A stretch of 64,000 bases of DNA from contig NZ_BAABJW010000004.1 in the NCBI RefSeq assembly GCF_039543505.1, forward strand, positions 248,001 through 312,000, read 5' to 3'. Below, one piece after another: positions 18,494 through 27,407 of this stretch. Numbering within the stretch: the first letter of the stretch is position 1; the number at the start of each line of letters is the position of its first letter. The translations under genes and the position numbers were made by a program. The stretch comes from Litoribaculum gwangyangense. GTDB taxonomy: Bacteria > Bacteroidota > Bacteroidia > Flavobacteriales > Flavobacteriaceae. The notes below the pieces were generated by a model. That model had not been told where the DNA came from and ran no database searches. It worked only from the letters and a program-made list of their open reading frames with translations.

Positions 18494-20245
18494 TTAAAAG
18501 GTTTCGCTTAATTGTTTTAAATAAAGGTGTTTGTAATACCCATCTATATTAATTAAGGTATCATGGGTTCCCTCTTGAACAATTTTGCCATTATCTAAAA
18601 CTATGATTTTATCTGCATTTTTTGCTGAAGAGACCCTATGGCTTACAATAATGGATGTTTTTCCTTTGGTAAGTTTGGTTAGGTTATTTAATATTTTTTC
18701 TTCGGTCTCAGTATCAACAGCAGATAAGCAATCATCAAATAATAAGATTTTTGGAGACTTGATTATGGCCCTTGCAATGGACACACGCTGTTTCTGACCA
18801 CCTGAAAGCGTAATGCCACGTTCCCCCAATTTGGTATCATAACCATTATTAAAAGCGATTATATTTTTATGTACCTGGGCATTTTTTGCAGCTTCAATTA
18901 CTTCTTCATCAGTAGCATCTTGTTTCCCAAATTTTATATTGTTTTTAATGCTATCAGAAAACAAAAAGGCATCTTGAGGCACATAACCAATACTATCTCT
19001 TAAGTTTTCCAAATTAACGAGATTAATCTCAGTATCATCAATAAGTATACTACCTTCATCGATATCATACAATCTGCCTATTAAATCTAAGATAGTTGAT
19101 TTTCCTGAACCTGTTTTCCCAAGAATAGCCAGCGTTTCTCCCTCTTTTATATGGAAACTTAGGTTGTTAAGGGCTTGGATATTAGTGTCATCATAAGTGA
19201 AGGACACATTTTTAAAAGTAATGTTGCCATTAATTTTTGAGGGAATATCGGTAGGGTTTTTAATTTCTGGTTCAAACTTTAAAAACTCATTAATCCGTTT
19301 TTGGGAAGCTTCCGCCTGTTGCACAATTGAAGTTACCCAACCCACGGTTGCCACAGGCCAAGTGAGCATATTTACATAAATTATAAACTCTGCTATGGTG
19401 CCAATACTTTCAATTTCACCATTAATGTATTGCATACCACCTATATAAATTACCAATAAGTTACTCACACCAATAAGCAATATCATAGTGGGGAAAAACC
19501 AAGCCTGAACCCTAGCTAAACTTATTTGTTTTTCTTTACTACCATCAGCTAAGTCTTTAAAATTTGCAGATGTTTGCGGCTCTATGCCATAAGCTTTTAT
19601 AACAGATATACCACTGAAAGATTCTTGAGTAAACGTTGATAATTTTGATAGGTACTCTTGAACTATCGTACTGCGTTTGTGTATCTCTTTACTTAGTTTA
19701 TAAATTATAATAGATAAAATAGGCAATGGCACTATGGTATATAGTGTTAGTTTTGGTGAAGCTTTCATCATGTAAATAATTACAATTATGAACAAAGTTA
19801 TCGTGTTGATACTATACATAATGGCGGGGCCTGCATACATACGTACTCTACTTACGTCTTCGGTAATTCGGTTCATTAAATCACCTGTCCTGTTTTTTTT
19901 GTAAAAATTCAAAGAGAGCTTTTGGTACTGCTGGTAAACTTCATTTTTTAAGTCGAACTCAATATATCTGGAAACATTTATGATATATTGTCTCATAAAA
20001 AAAGTTAAAACACCACCTATTATTGCAGCCCCAACAATGTATAGAATAGCTTCAGTTAGTTGTGATCTAAATACTTCCTTGGTTATGATATTTGCCGAAA
20101 AATTTTCGATAATAACAAAAATCTGCTTTACATATCTGGGGGTATAAAGTAGAAACAATCGGGCAACTATAGTAATGATGATGCCTATAAAAAGTTGTGA
20201 TTTATATTTTAAAAAGTATTTATTTAAATGCTGTAATTCTCTCAT
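18494..20245 (-). CDS. ABC exporter, fused permease-ATPase (MsbA/multidrug type)
   Basis: This about 583-residue half-transporter has six membrane helices (residues 10-300) and a C-terminal ATPase domain. That domain shows Walker A LGKTGSGKST, Q-loop YVPQDAFLFSD, signature LSGGQKQRVSIARA, Walker B ILLFDDCLSAVD and H-loop SHR. The Walker B Glu is replaced by Asp (FDDC), as in many heterodimer-type subunits. It probably works as a dimer exporting lipid or drug-like substrates. ATG 20245 is chosen over GTG 20269 because a minus-strand TATATTTG promoter box covers 20276-20269. Confidence 0.92.
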   Translation of the reverse strand: MRELQHLNKYFLKYKSQLFIGIIITIVARLFLLYTPRYVKQIFVIIENFSANIITKEVFRSQLTEAILYIVGAAIIGGVLTFFMRQYIINVSRYIEFDLKNEVYQQYQKLSLNFYKKNRTGDLMNRITEDVSRVRMYAGPAIMYSINTITLFIIVIIYMMKASPKLTLYTIVPLPILSIIIYKLSKEIHKRSTIVQEYLSKLSTFTQESFSGISVIKAYGIEPQTSANFKDLADGSKEKQISLARVQAWFFPTMILLIGVSNLLVIYIGGMQYINGEIESIGTIAEFIIYVNMLTWPVATVGWVTSIVQQAEASQKRINEFLKFEPEIKNPTDIPSKINGNITFKNVSFTYDDTNIQALNNLSFHIKEGETLAILGKTGSGKSTILDLIGRLYDIDEGSILIDDTEINLVNLENLRDSIGYVPQDAFLFSDSIKNNIKFGKQDATDEEVIEAAKNAQVHKNIIAFNNGYDTKLGERGITLSGGQKQRVSIARAIIKSPKILLFDDCLSAVDTETEEKILNNLTKLTKGKTSIIVSHRVSSAKNADKIIVLDNGKIVQEGTHDTLINIDGYYKHLYLKQLSETF

Positions 20246-20268
20246 TAAATATCGTAAAGATAGAACCA

Positions 20269-20276
20269 CAAATATA
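20269..20276 (-). promoter_or_regulatory. Bacteroidota -7 promoter box of the ABC exporter gene
   Basis: On the minus strand the sequence is TATATTTG, a perfect TAnnTTTG box, 23 bp upstream of ATG 20245. It overlaps the GTG that would be the start of a longer frame, and so argues against that start. Confidence 0.5.
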
Positions 20277-20389
20277 GGGTAATAATGATAACTAAAACCG
20301 GGCTTCCTTTAAAACAAATTGTTAAATAAAGCTTAAAGTAATAGGGTTAATTAAAATGGATAAATACTATTTTAATTTAAATATAGTAT

Positions 20390-20397
20390 TATTTTTG
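20390..20397 (+). promoter_or_regulatory. Bacteroidota -7 promoter box before nusB
   Basis: TATTTTTG fits TAnnTTTG and lies 55 bp before the nusB ATG. The -33 region is not clear. Confidence 0.45.
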
Positions 20398-20452
20398 CAA
20401 GGTGAAAATCATCAAAATGTTTCATCATTTATAATTTAAGTTCTTTCTAATT

Positions 20453-21397
20453 ATGCTAAACAGAAGACATATTCGCGTAAAAGTTATGCAAACCCTATAT
20501 GCCTTTAAGGGTGGCGAGAGTGATGATTTTGGTAAAGACCAAAAGTTTCTACTGTTTAGTATTGACAATATGTACAATTTGTACTTGTTGTTGATTTCTT
20601 TGATAATTGAAGTTCAAAAAAGAGCGGAAAAAGACTTACAAAAAAAACAGAAAAAGCATTTAGCTACTAAAGAAGATAAAAATCCGAATAGAAAGTTTGT
20701 AAACAACCAATTGCTTAAAAATTTAAGTGAAAATTCAGTGCTTAAAAATCAATTGGATACTTATAAAATTAATAATTGGGATCTAGATGAAGAATATGTT
20801 GATATCATTTTTAAAGCCATAATATCTAGTAATTTGTATGAAGATTATATGAAAACCAAAGTTTCTGACTTTAGGGAAGATAAGGATTTTATTGTAGATA
20901 TTTACAAGGATGTTATAGCTCCTAGTGAGAAACTTTATGATTATATAGAAGACAAAAATCTAACTTGGTTGGACGATCTTCCGACGGTTAACACCACTAT
21001 TTTAAAACTTTTGCGTAAAGTTAAGGAAACTTCTTCTATGAATCATTTTACTCCAAAACTTTACAAGGATATGGATGATAAGCAATTTGCCATCGATTTG
21101 TTTAAGAAAACATTATTAAACAGAACGGCTATTAACAATGAAATTGATAAAAAAACCCAGAATTGGGACAGTGATCGAATTGCTAATGTGGATTATGTAT
21201 TATTGCAAATGGCCATATGTGAGATTAAAAATTTTCCGTCAATACCCGTAAAAGTAACCATAAATGAGTATTTGGAAATATCAAAGGAATACTCAACGCC
21301 TAAAAGTAGCATCTTTATCAATGGTATTTTAGATAAATTGGTCAAGGAATATGAAGTTTCAGGAGAACTTAAAAAAATAGGACGAGGCTTATTGTAA
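20453..21397 (+). CDS. nusB: Transcription antitermination factor NusB
   Basis: The 314-residue protein opens with the NusB motif MLNRRHIRVKVMQTLYAF and ends with the typical NusB core: WDSDRIANVDYVLLQMAICEI, PVKVTINEYLEISKEYSTPKS and FINGILDKL. It binds boxA RNA with NusE (S10) to stop premature termination in rRNA operons. E. coli NusB is about 140 residues, so this one has a helical, lysine-rich insertion of about 170 residues in the first half, as in other Bacteroidota. DUF1573 and yajC genes follow in the same direction, a common arrangement in flavobacteria. Confidence 0.94.
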   Translation: MLNRRHIRVKVMQTLYAFKGGESDDFGKDQKFLLFSIDNMYNLYLLLISLIIEVQKRAEKDLQKKQKKHLATKEDKNPNRKFVNNQLLKNLSENSVLKNQLDTYKINNWDLDEEYVDIIFKAIISSNLYEDYMKTKVSDFREDKDFIVDIYKDVIAPSEKLYDYIEDKNLTWLDDLPTVNTTILKLLRKVKETSSMNHFTPKLYKDMDDKQFAIDLFKKTLLNRTAINNEIDKKTQNWDSDRIANVDYVLLQMAICEIKNFPSIPVKVTINEYLEISKEYSTPKSSIFINGILDKLVKEYEVSGELKKIGRGLL

Positions 21398-21500
21398 GCA
21401 AAATAAAAACCCATATTTCTGTTAAGAAGAACTTAAAAGTTTTTAATCGATTAAATAATTACTATTTTTACAAAACCAAATCAATATTTAAACAATTATT

Positions 21501-22055
21501 ATGAAAAAAATAATACTAGGATTAAGTGCGTTATGCCTGATCGCTTTTACATCATGTAAAGAGAATGCTGCCAAAAAAATTGAAGAAAGTAATTTAGCTG
21601 AAGCAGCTGTAAGAGATGCCAGTGCATCTAAATTTCCAGTAATTGAATTTGATAAAACAGAGCATGATTTTGGCGAAATTGAAGCTAGAACTGCAGTTGA
21701 AACTGTTTTTAAATACAAAAATACAGGTGATGCACCTTTAGTAATAACAGATATTAAAAGTTCGTGTGGTTGTACCGTGCCTCAAGATTGGAGCAGAGAA
21801 CCATTGGCACCAGGAGCGGAAGGTCAATTTACTGTTAAATTTAATGGAAGTGGTACTAATAAAGTTACTAAAACCATCACAGTAACAGCTAATACCGAGA
21901 GAGGAAGCGAAATGGTAAAAATTATGGCGTTTGTTAAACCAGACCCTAATACACCAGCTGCAAACAACGCGGTTTCAACACCAGTAATGAACCCTTCTGT
22001 ACAACAGGTAAAGTCCAGTACACAACCAGGTCACGAAGGTCATAATCACGATTAA
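21501..22055 (+). CDS. DUF1573 lipoprotein
   Basis: This 184-residue protein has a lipoprotein signal peptide with the lipobox FTSC (Cys about residue 19). A DUF1573 domain (residues about 48-140) follows, with KTEHDFGEIEARTAVETVF, KNTGDAPLVITDIKSSCGCT and PGAEGQFTVKFN. This is an ASH/immunoglobulin-like fold. The tail is Pro/Asn-rich and ends in HEGHNHD, a His-rich end. It should sit on the periplasmic side or the cell surface. Function is unknown. It lies between nusB and yajC and is probably co-transcribed with yajC (14-bp gap). Confidence 0.9.
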   Translation: MKKIILGLSALCLIAFTSCKENAAKKIEESNLAEAAVRDASASKFPVIEFDKTEHDFGEIEARTAVETVFKYKNTGDAPLVITDIKSSCGCTVPQDWSREPLAPGAEGQFTVKFNGSGTNKVTKTITVTANTERGSEMVKIMAFVKPDPNTPAANNAVSTPVMNPSVQQVKSSTQPGHEGHNHD

Positions 22056-22069
22056 AAACAAATAAAATA

Positions 22070-22357
22070 ATGGGAGAAGGAATGGGTGGTTTTTTGCCTA
22101 TCATATTAATGTTTGTGGTAGTTTATTTTTTTATGATAGCACCTCAAATGAAACGCGCCAAAAAAGAAAAGAAATTTGCTGCCGAACTAAAACGTGGCGA
22201 TAGGGTAGTTACTAAAAGTGGATTGCACGGAAAAATCTTTGAACTAAACGATAAAGATGGTAGTTGCGTAATAGAGACTATGTCTGGAAAGTTAAAGTTT
22301 GAACGTTCGGCAATTTCGATGGAAATGAGCACAAAACTCAATGAACCCTCAAAATAA
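22070..22357 (+). CDS. yajC: Preprotein translocase subunit YajC
   Basis: The 95-residue protein has one N-terminal membrane helix (LPIILMFVVVYFFMIAPQMKRAKKE) and a cytoplasmic KOW-like domain with LKRGDRVVTKSGLHGKIFEL. It is the accessory subunit of SecDF-YajC that helps Sec-dependent export. Length and order are normal. The gene directly follows the DUF1573 lipoprotein gene and ends at a strong hairpin (22382-22410). Confidence 0.94.
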   Translation: MGEGMGGFLPIILMFVVVYFFMIAPQMKRAKKEKKFAAELKRGDRVVTKSGLHGKIFELNDKDGSCVIETMSGKLKFERSAISMEMSTKLNEPSK

Positions 22358-22381
22358 AGGTCAATTTTAATAAACGGTATA

Positions 22382-22410
22382 AAAAGCTTCCAGAGATGGA
22401 GGCTTTTTTT
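22382..22410 (+). terminator. Rho-independent terminator after yajC
   Basis: Nine base pairs including one G-U (about 22384-22392 with 22397-22405), a GAGA loop and a run of T follow yajC by 27 bp. Confidence 0.8.
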
Positions 22411-22474
22411 AATAGTTATAGCATTTAGTCACTTGGGGATTTTCACAATTTAGATGAAATTTGTTTTTATAAAA

Positions 22475-23077
22475 CTAACAATTTCTATATTTATCATTTA
22501 AACCTATACCTTGTAAAATCATAGGTTTAATTTTTTTAAGTCGAGTTTGTTTGGAGGCTTCACGTTTTGCACTAATAATATATTCACAATACTCGTTTTG
22601 TTTACTCGGTGTTAATCCTTTAAAGGCGTCAAATAATTTTGCGCTACTATCTAATTCCTTTTTTAACTCTGCAGGTGTAACAATATCTTTTTTTGTGGTT
22701 TTGGTTGTTGTTATTTCTTTACCAAGTTTTTGATTTTCAATAGCTTCCTTAACATATGCTAATACTATGTTTTTATTTATGTCATGAATCGATGTAAAAC
22801 GCATTTGACGTAACGCTTTGGTTTTATTTTCTTGAGCATTTATTAATAAATTATGCTCGTCTTTTAAAAACACCCCATTAAAAAACCAAATACCAAAATG
22901 GTTTTTAAAAGCACCTAAACCCAGTATTTTTTTACCATTTAAGTCGTAAACGGGTGCAGACCATTTAATCGATTCACTAAGTTCTGTGGAAATTATAATA
23001 CTTCGTAAATACTCTAAAGCTTCTTTAAAATTCGTATGCTCTTGAATATAATCTTCAACAGAATGAAATTTTTTCAT
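22475..23077 (-). CDS. YdeI/OmpD-associated family protein with DUF1801 domain
   Basis: This 200-residue cytoplasmic protein has an N-terminal DUF1801 domain (about residues 15-115: ESIKWSAPVYDLNGKKILGLGAFKNHFGIWFF) and a C-terminal OmdA/YdeI domain (about 140-190: LFDAFKGLTPSKQNEYCEYIISAKREASKQTRLKKI). Relatives in E. coli and Salmonella are linked to resistance to polymyxin or bacteriocin, but the biochemical role is unknown. The gene stands alone between yajC and the DoxX-like gene. A basic patch near the C-terminus hints at nucleic-acid or anionic-surface binding, which is only inference. Confidence 0.86.
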   Translation of the reverse strand: MKKFHSVEDYIQEHTNFKEALEYLRSIIISTELSESIKWSAPVYDLNGKKILGLGAFKNHFGIWFFNGVFLKDEHNLLINAQENKTKALRQMRFTSIHDINKNIVLAYVKEAIENQKLGKEITTTKTTKKDIVTPAELKKELDSSAKLFDAFKGLTPSKQNEYCEYIISAKREASKQTRLKKIKPMILQGIGLNDKYRNC

Positions 23078-23169
23078 TGTAGCTCAAATTTTGAGGTTTT
23101 TATTATCTAATATATGGATTTGTTTGATTTAACTAAACAAGAGGCCTACCTAAAATAATGACGGTTAAA

Positions 23170-23210
23170 AATGACATGGATTCTTGATATTACCAAGAAT
23201 CCATGTCATT
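23170..23210 (-). terminator. Long perfect hairpin downstream of the DoxX-like gene
   Basis: A 17-bp perfect stem (23170-23186 with 23194-23210) has a 7-nt loop. On the minus strand it is followed by a short T run and it lies 33 bp past the DoxX-like stop, so termination is the simplest reading. Confidence 0.6.
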
Positions 23211-23242
23211 ATAAAGATTTCAAAGCTATTTATAGCTAATGT

Positions 23243-23623
23243 TTAATTGAACAATACTTCATATTTTTTCTTGTAATTTAATACTAGTATAACATTCAAT
23301 AAAGCTACTATTAGCGCGGGCCAAATTTTAATCAAATCGTTATTAGAAAGATTGAAAATTAGGAATGAAACAGTAAGTGGGAATAAAATAATTAGGATAA
23401 AAGGTGTCCATTTATTGATAATTAAAAATAAACCAATTAATATTTCAAATATGTATAAAAAAGGTAGGTATCCTGCTACAGCATCTATAAAATGTCTTGT
23501 ATTTTCAGGCATTTCACCATAAGTGAAAGGTATAAAATGAAAAAATTGATTTAAAGCATATACAATTAAAAATAATCCTAATAGTATTCTTAGCCAGTTG
23601 TTATTATTAATTTTATTTCTCAT
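23243..23623 (-). CDS. DoxX-like small membrane protein
   Basis: The 126-residue protein has four membrane helices and resembles the DoxX/DoxD-like family: RILLGLFLIVYALNQFFHF near the N-terminus, then HFIDAVAGYLPFLYIFEILIGLFLIINKWTPFILIILFPLTV in helices two and three. Family members are linked to oxidoreductase or thiol stress systems in other bacteria, but this copy has no such neighbour. Location: inner membrane. Function unknown. It stands alone, followed by a long hairpin. Confidence 0.75.
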   Translation of the reverse strand: MRNKINNNNWLRILLGLFLIVYALNQFFHFIPFTYGEMPENTRHFIDAVAGYLPFLYIFEILIGLFLIINKWTPFILIILFPLTVSFLIFNLSNNDLIKIWPALIVALLNVILVLNYKKKYEVLFN

Positions 23624-23762
23624 AAATATTTTATTTAAGGTTAGTTACATTTAGCTGCACTATTAATGAACTAAAGATAACTTGCGTCTTACAAATAAAA
23701 TATGATTAATATCATGTAACATAAATACTTCTATAATCAGAAATATTTATTAGGTATATCAT

Positions 23763-23800
23763 AATAAAGACCACTTTATTTTTATATAGTGGTCTTTATT
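23763..23800. terminator. Terminator after the FadL-like gene
   Basis: A 13-bp perfect stem (23763-23775 with 23788-23800) has a 12-nt loop and ends 23 bp past the stop of the minus-strand FadL-like gene. A-rich and T-rich arms make it usable in both directions. Confidence 0.7.
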
Positions 23801-23823
23801 AATTAAACTAACTTTTGTTTAAT

Positions 23824-25152
23824 TTACATTGGCTCCATTGTTTTTTTATTAAAGATATATTTAAAGCCTATCATAACTAAATCCGTTGTCATATCATATG
23901 AAACGTCACTTCCAGGAATAGCTCCGTAAGGAGGGGAATTTTGTATAAACATGGGATTTAGTAATGGCCCTGATGTTTTGCCATCACTAGTTCCATGGTG
24001 GTACATGGCGTTCAATGAAAACCGTTTACTCGCCTCAAAAGTAAAACCAAATTGATAGGCATTTTTTATAATGGCAGTAGCTGGTATATTAAAAAATGTT
24101 ACGTCACTATTTATAGGATTTGAACTGTAAGTATATCCTGCACGCAAGGGCAATTTATCAATACCCTTATATTGAATTCCTGCTGAAATAATATTGATGT
24201 TTTCCCAACCAAACCCGCTTACAGAATTAGTTGGAGTCCATCCAGTGGTAGAAAAGCCATCAGTATTTTCATAATCTACTAATCGATAATCTAGAGCCAA
24301 ATCAAAATCTGCTTTTGAATACCCTAAACCTATTGAATATATAGCGGGATAGTCCATATTGAAATTGTTGGTGCTCTTAGAATTGTCTAAGTAGGTATTA
24401 TTGAACTCAAAATCTTTAAACGATTGCGTAGTTTTATAGGATGCCCCTGCTTTAAAGCCAGTATTAGAATCATAAAATATACCTATTTGCCCTCCTATAC
24501 CTGTTGCTGATGCTTTGTCAGTTGAAGGATAGCCGGCCTGAGTTGGGTTTGCGGTAGGGTTTGGCATTAGTTCAAGGGAAGCAAAGTTAAAAGTAGGCTC
24601 AATACCAATAGAAAAATTATCAGATAATTCATAAGCCCATGTGAAGCCTATTTGAAGTAACATATAATCGGATTCTATTCTTCCAAAACCACCCATGCTT
24701 TGTGGCATATTAATAGGATTAGTCATGCTTTCTGGAAATGTAACTCCAAAACCACTGATGCCAAAAACCGATGCTCCAAAAGTATGTTTACTGTTTTCTT
24801 TTCCCCAAACCATGGCTAATGCTGGCATTGGTGATACACCCCTATCATCCTTAGTGTTTCCTGAAAAGAAATTTCCAGTTGGTTGTCCTGTGTTGTCAAA
24901 TTCTGGAACGGTTGAATACAAAGTTGGTGAAGAAAAGAATAAACCAATATCAAAATTTAAAATGGTTTCATCAAAAGTAGAAATGGATGCTGGATTCCAT
25001 TGTAAAGCACCAGATATATCCAATGGCTGGCCAGTAGCTGCTCCACCCATAGACATATTAACTGAACCAACTCCTTGCAATATATGGCCAGTTTGAGCAA
25101 TCATTGATACAGAAAAAAGGAGTGCATATAATTTTAAAATGACTTTTTTCAT
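23824..25152 (-). CDS. OmpP1/FadL/TodX family outer-membrane transport protein
   Basis: This 442-residue exported barrel has signal peptide MKKVILKLYALLFSVSMIAQ, then the FadL-family N-terminal plug: GSVNMSMGGAATGQPLDISGALQWNPAS. The hatch sequence (G-x-G-x-x-x-x-x-x-G-A with NPA) and the following strands to a C-terminal FKYIF fit the family that moves hydrophobic compounds such as long-chain fatty acids or aromatic hydrocarbons across the outer membrane. The true substrate is unknown. It is transcribed alone with its own terminator. Confidence 0.9.
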   Translation of the reverse strand: MKKVILKLYALLFSVSMIAQTGHILQGVGSVNMSMGGAATGQPLDISGALQWNPASISTFDETILNFDIGLFFSSPTLYSTVPEFDNTGQPTGNFFSGNTKDDRGVSPMPALAMVWGKENSKHTFGASVFGISGFGVTFPESMTNPINMPQSMGGFGRIESDYMLLQIGFTWAYELSDNFSIGIEPTFNFASLELMPNPTANPTQAGYPSTDKASATGIGGQIGIFYDSNTGFKAGASYKTTQSFKDFEFNNTYLDNSKSTNNFNMDYPAIYSIGLGYSKADFDLALDYRLVDYENTDGFSTTGWTPTNSVSGFGWENINIISAGIQYKGIDKLPLRAGYTYSSNPINSDVTFFNIPATAIIKNAYQFGFTFEASKRFSLNAMYHHGTSDGKTSGPLLNPMFIQNSPPYGAIPGSDVSYDMTTDLVMIGFKYIFNKKTMEPM

Positions 25153-25289
25153 AATATTTTATTTTTAATGTTTAAATGTTTAATTAGGGAAGTGAAATTA
25201 ATTATACTAAATTTAATAAAATAGGACTTTTATCATATAAATTGATAATTCTACTAATTAAAAGGGTGTAAGTAAAGTAATTTCATAAA

Positions 25290-25320
25290 AAAACCACTCT
25301 GTTTTTAAAGAGTGGTTTTG
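25290..25320 (-). terminator. Rho-independent terminator after htpG
   Basis: An 11-bp perfect stem (25290-25300 with 25309-25319) has an 8-nt loop. The stem base is A-rich on the left, giving a T run on the minus strand. It lies 46 bp past the htpG stop. Confidence 0.75.
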
Positions 25321-25365
25321 ATTTATAAAAGATGCTGAAACTTTCAGCGCGACAACAAAATTTAC

Positions 25366-27276
25366 CTATTTGATCATTTCGTAGCTACGTTTAATAAAGT
25401 TTGTAAGCTCCTCGCCTTTTAACAAGCCTTGGGATAAGCGTGCTAAATCTAAACTTTGATTTATTAAACGTTCTTGCTTCTTTTTGGTTTTGGTATTTAA
25501 AATTTCAGAAACCAATTCAGAGTTTGTATTTACCACTAAATTATACATTTCTGGCATACTGCCCATTCCAAACATACCGCCACCGCCAGTTGCTTGCATT
25601 TCTTTCATACGGCGCATAAACTCGGGTTGTGTGATTATGAATGGTGATGCATTGCTATCCATTGCCTCCAATTGTACCATGAATTTTTCGGAAGGAATCA
25701 CTTCTTTTAACAACTCATCCAAAGCTTTCTTTTGATCTTCATCCAATTTAGAAATAGTAGTTTCATCCTTCTTGATTAAATTATCAATATGATCGCCATC
25801 TACTCGTGCAAAAGATACTTTTTCTTTGGTAGTTTCTAATTTCTGTATTAAATGTGATACTATGGGCGAATCTAACAATAACACTTCGTAACCTTTAGCT
25901 TTTGCAGCTTCTATGTAACTATGTTGTGCTTCTTTATCGGATGCATACAGAATAACTAGCTTGTCGTCTTTATCCGTTTGGTTAGCTTTTATTTTATTGT
26001 ATAATTCTTCGTAAGTAAAATATGTATTATCAACAGTTGGGTATAAAGCAAAAGCTTCTGCTTTTTCAAAGAATTTTTCTTCAGAAAGCATTCCATACTC
26101 AATCACGATTTTGATATCGTTCCATTTCTTCTCAAAATCCTCGCGATTGTTATTAAATAAAGATTTTAACTTATCAGCTACTTTTCTGGTGATATAAGAA
26201 GAAATCTTTTTAACCGCTCCATCCGCCTGTAAATAACTTCTCGAGACATTAAGTGGAATATCTGGAGAATCAATAACCCCTCGAAGCATGGTTAAAAATT
26301 CTGGCACAATGCCTTCCACATTATCGGTAACAAATACCTGGTTTTGATACAGCTGAATTCTATCTTTTTGCAGGTTTAAATCGTTCGTCATTTTAGGGAA
26401 ATATAATATCCCTGTTAAGTTAAAAGGATAGTCAACGTTTAAATGAATGTTGAATAACGGCTCTTCAAACTGCATGGGATACAACTCACGATAAAAATCT
26501 TTATAATCTTCATCTTTTAAATCGGTTGGTTGTTTGGTCCAAGCTGGATTTGGATTATTAATAATGTTATCAACCGTTATTTTTTTGTGAGGTTCAGTTG
26601 TTTCTTTACCGTCTTTATCCTTAGTAGTCTTAGGCGTAAAATCTGGATCGTTTATTTCCTTGGTTCCAAATTTAATTGGAATAGGCATAAACTTGTTATA
26701 TTTTAAAAGCAAGGTTCTAATTCTGCTTTCTTCCAAAAATTCAGTGGAGTCTTCCGCTATGTGAAGAATGATTTCGGTACCTCTTTCGGTTTTATCATGA
26801 GGTTCGATGGTAAATTCTGGGCTACCATCACAAATCCAATGGGCTGCAGGTTCGTCTTTATAGGATTTTGTAATAATTTCTACCTTTTCAGCTACCATAA
26901 AAGCTGAATAGAAACCAAGTCCAAAATGACCAATGATTCCTGAATCTTTAGCCGAATCTTTATATTTGTCCAAGAATTCTTCAGCTCCTGAAAATGCAAT
27001 TTGGTTGATGTATTTTTCAACTTCATCGGCAGTCATACCCAAACCTTGGTCCGTTATATGTATTTTTTTACCTTTTTTATCTACCTTAACTTCAATCTTT
27101 GGGTTACCATACTCAACTTTAGCTTCACCTACATTCGTTAAATGTTTTAGTTTTAAAGTAGCATCAGTAGCATTACTAATTAACTCACGTAAAAATATTT
27201 CGTGGTCACTATATAAGAATTTTTTAATGAGTGGAAAGATATTCTCTACCGATACATTAATGTTTCCTTTTGTCAT
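25366..27276 (-). CDS. htpG: Molecular chaperone HtpG (Hsp90)
   Basis: This 636-residue Hsp90 has a complete GHKL ATPase N-domain: LIKKFLYSDHEIFLRELISNATDA, DQGLGMTADEV and GHFGLGFYSAFMVA. The middle domain follows (LNVSRSYLQAD with the catalytic Arg region) and then the dimerisation domain. A charged loop near residue 215-235 (TPKTTKDKDGKETTEPHKK) is typical of Bacteroidota HtpG. It folds or stabilises proteins in the cytoplasm, mainly under stress. The 131 bp upstream carry tandem TGTCA repeats (near 27346-27360) that partly recur before hsp20. Confidence 0.96.
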   Translation of the reverse strand: MTKGNINVSVENIFPLIKKFLYSDHEIFLRELISNATDATLKLKHLTNVGEAKVEYGNPKIEVKVDKKGKKIHITDQGLGMTADEVEKYINQIAFSGAEEFLDKYKDSAKDSGIIGHFGLGFYSAFMVAEKVEIITKSYKDEPAAHWICDGSPEFTIEPHDKTERGTEIILHIAEDSTEFLEESRIRTLLLKYNKFMPIPIKFGTKEINDPDFTPKTTKDKDGKETTEPHKKITVDNIINNPNPAWTKQPTDLKDEDYKDFYRELYPMQFEEPLFNIHLNVDYPFNLTGILYFPKMTNDLNLQKDRIQLYQNQVFVTDNVEGIVPEFLTMLRGVIDSPDIPLNVSRSYLQADGAVKKISSYITRKVADKLKSLFNNNREDFEKKWNDIKIVIEYGMLSEEKFFEKAEAFALYPTVDNTYFTYEELYNKIKANQTDKDDKLVILYASDKEAQHSYIEAAKAKGYEVLLLDSPIVSHLIQKLETTKEKVSFARVDGDHIDNLIKKDETTISKLDEDQKKALDELLKEVIPSEKFMVQLEAMDSNASPFIITQPEFMRRMKEMQATGGGGMFGMGSMPEMYNLVVNTNSELVSEILNTKTKKKQERLINQSLDLARLSQGLLKGEELTNFIKRSYEMIK

Positions 27277-27367
27277 GATATATAAGTTTTATGATTTAAT
27301 ATTTACAAATACACTGAAGTCAAAAAAAGTACCATTAGTAAAAATGTGACAAACTGACATTAAAAAA

Positions 27368-27389
27368 GGTCATTCAAATTTGAATGACC
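27368..27389 (-). terminator. Terminator after the S9 peptidase gene
   Basis: A 22-bp perfect palindrome (11-bp arms) lies 18 bp past the S9 peptidase stop and has six A on its left side, which gives a T run on the minus strand. Confidence 0.75.
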
Positions 27390-27407
27390 CTAAAAATATT
27401 TTGAATT

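Noticed and set aside
20246..20269. Longer start (GTG 20269) for the ABC exporter
   Set aside because: The codons overlap a perfect minus-strand promoter box, so transcription would begin after them.
24695..25096. 133-codon frame opposite the FadL-like gene
   Set aside because: It is a mirror frame of a strongly supported outer-membrane protein gene and has no recognisable domain.
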